A DNA stretch of 6,106 bases from an uncultured Bacteroidales bacterium (GTDB lineage: Bacteria; Bacteroidota; Bacteroidia; Bacteroidales; P3): assembly GCA_947097635.1 (NCBI GenBank), contig CAMURW010000096.1, positions 1-6,106 of the forward strand, in the 5' to 3' direction. Positions 5,385 to 6,106 of the stretch are shown here, piece by piece. Under the pieces are notes generated by a model, which was given only the letters and a program-made list of their open reading frames with translations, ran no database searches and was not told the origin of the DNA. The position numbers and the translations under genes were made by a program. Each line of letters starts with the position of its first letter. The stretch's first letter is position 1.

Positions 5385-6106
5385 ATGGCACTCAAAGACA
5401 TCATATCCAACAAAGCGGGATATCAGTGGAAATACTGTTCATTGGGCGGGGTGACCCGCGTGAATATCGCCAGCGGCGATGATATTGCGCACTTGGATGA
5501 ATTGGACAAAAAGCTGTGGACAGTGCTGAGTTGCCCTGTTGAAGGCTTGGAGTTCGACGGGACGACCTTGTCTATGCTGGATACTGACGGTGATGGGAAA
5601 ATACGCGTGGACGAGATAATCGCTGCCGCGAAATGGCTTACCATGGTCCTCCGGAATCCCGATATTTTGTTGGTGCAAGGCGATACCCTGCGTCTCGACG
5701 ACTTCAACACCGACAACGAGGAAGGGAAGACGCTGCAAAGCAGCGCTCGCCGCATCCTTGAAAACTTAGGTCTTCGGAAAGACAGCATCAGCACGGAGGA
5801 CACCACGGACCGCGTGGCTATTTTTGCCAAGACACGTTTCAACGGCGACGGTATCATCACTGCCCTGAGCAGCGACGACGAGGCCGTGCGGAGGGACATC
5901 GTCTCCTGCATAGAGATAATGGGAGGCGTGGATGACCGCAGTGGCGAGAAGGGCATTGATGCCGAGAAGATAGAGGCTTTCTACGCCGCTCTCCAGGAAT
6001 ACCACGACTGGCGGGCGAAAGGCGAGGAGAGCAGACCTGACGTGTTTCCCTACGGCGACAATACTGCAGCGGCCTACGATGCCATGCTGGCGCTGAAGGA
6101 AAAAAT
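5385..6106 (+). CDS. EF-hand calcium-binding domain protein, C-terminus cut by window edge
   Basis: The first 240 codons of a soluble protein starting MALKDIISNKAGYQWKY, with no signal peptide or membrane segment, so probably cytosolic. Residues 66-77 (DTDGDGKIRVDE) form a textbook EF-hand loop: Asp at positions 1, 3 and 5, Gly at 6, Ile at 8 and Glu at 12. It is flanked by plausible helices, so calcium binding is likely. Two further stretches look like degenerate EF-hands: FNGDGIITALSSDDE (152-166) and DDRSGEKGIDAEKIEAF (183-199); their loops depart from the canonical 12-residue spacing. The protein is acidic and helix-rich. The ATG at 5385 fits the promoter and leader upstream, and the frame is open to the window edge. 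I recall long uncharacterised EF-hand proteins of this general kind in Bacteroides and Prevotella, but I cannot name a function. Possible roles are calcium sensing or buffering, or the loop may serve only for structural stability. Confidence 0.88.
   Translation, partial: MALKDIISNKAGYQWKYCSLGGVTRVNIASGDDIAHLDELDKKLWTVLSCPVEGLEFDGTTLSMLDTDGDGKIRVDEIIAAAKWLTMVLRNPDILLVQGDTLRLDDFNTDNEEGKTLQSSARRILENLGLRKDSISTEDTTDRVAIFAKTRFNGDGIITALSSDDEAVRRDIVSCIEIMGGVDDRSGEKGIDAEKIEAFYAALQEYHDWRAKGEESRPDVFPYGDNTAAAYDAMLALKEK

Overview
The window looks like a Bacteroidota chromosome, most likely Prevotella or a close relative. This rests on the style of the MutL, rhomboid and acyl-CoA synthetase proteins, on promoter boxes of the Bacteroidota type (TAnnTTTG at -7), on the lack of clear Shine-Dalgarno sequences, and on a GDP-fucose synthase fragment that closely matches the Bacteroides/Prevotella version as I remember it. 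No database search was possible, so the genus is an inference.

Left two thirds (1-3992), all on the minus strand and compactly spaced: mutL (3992-1977), a rhomboid intramembrane protease 24 bp further on (1952-1329), then a long-chain acyl-CoA synthetase 56 bp after that (from 1272, running off the left edge). The spacing suggests one transcript read leftward from a promoter just upstream of mutL. The three proteins have no obvious shared pathway: DNA mismatch repair, membrane proteolysis and fatty-acid activation.

Middle (about 4000-5280), a decayed accessory strip. It holds the first few dozen codons of what looks like an IS5-family transposase, broken by a one-base frameshift. Next come a C7 tract and the N-terminal half of a GDP-L-fucose synthase that lacks its own start and its C-terminal half. 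After that lie about 440 bp of apparently non-coding DNA carrying a compact palindromic repeat cluster and a hairpin built from two inverted copies of TATCTTTGC. I read this strip as the scar of one or more insertion and deletion events between two conserved chromosomal blocks.

Right end (5284-6106), plus strand: a convincing Bacteroidota promoter, a leader of about 65 nt with a hairpin near its end, and the first 240 codons of a cytosolic protein with one canonical EF-hand calcium-binding loop and two degenerate EF-hand-like stretches. It is cut by the right edge.

I see no CRISPR array, tRNA, rRNA, complete mobile element or clear defence or biosynthetic system. The most notable points are the broken GDP-fucose synthase with its flanking repeats, the IS relic upstream of mutL, and the eroded nuclease motif in MutL.
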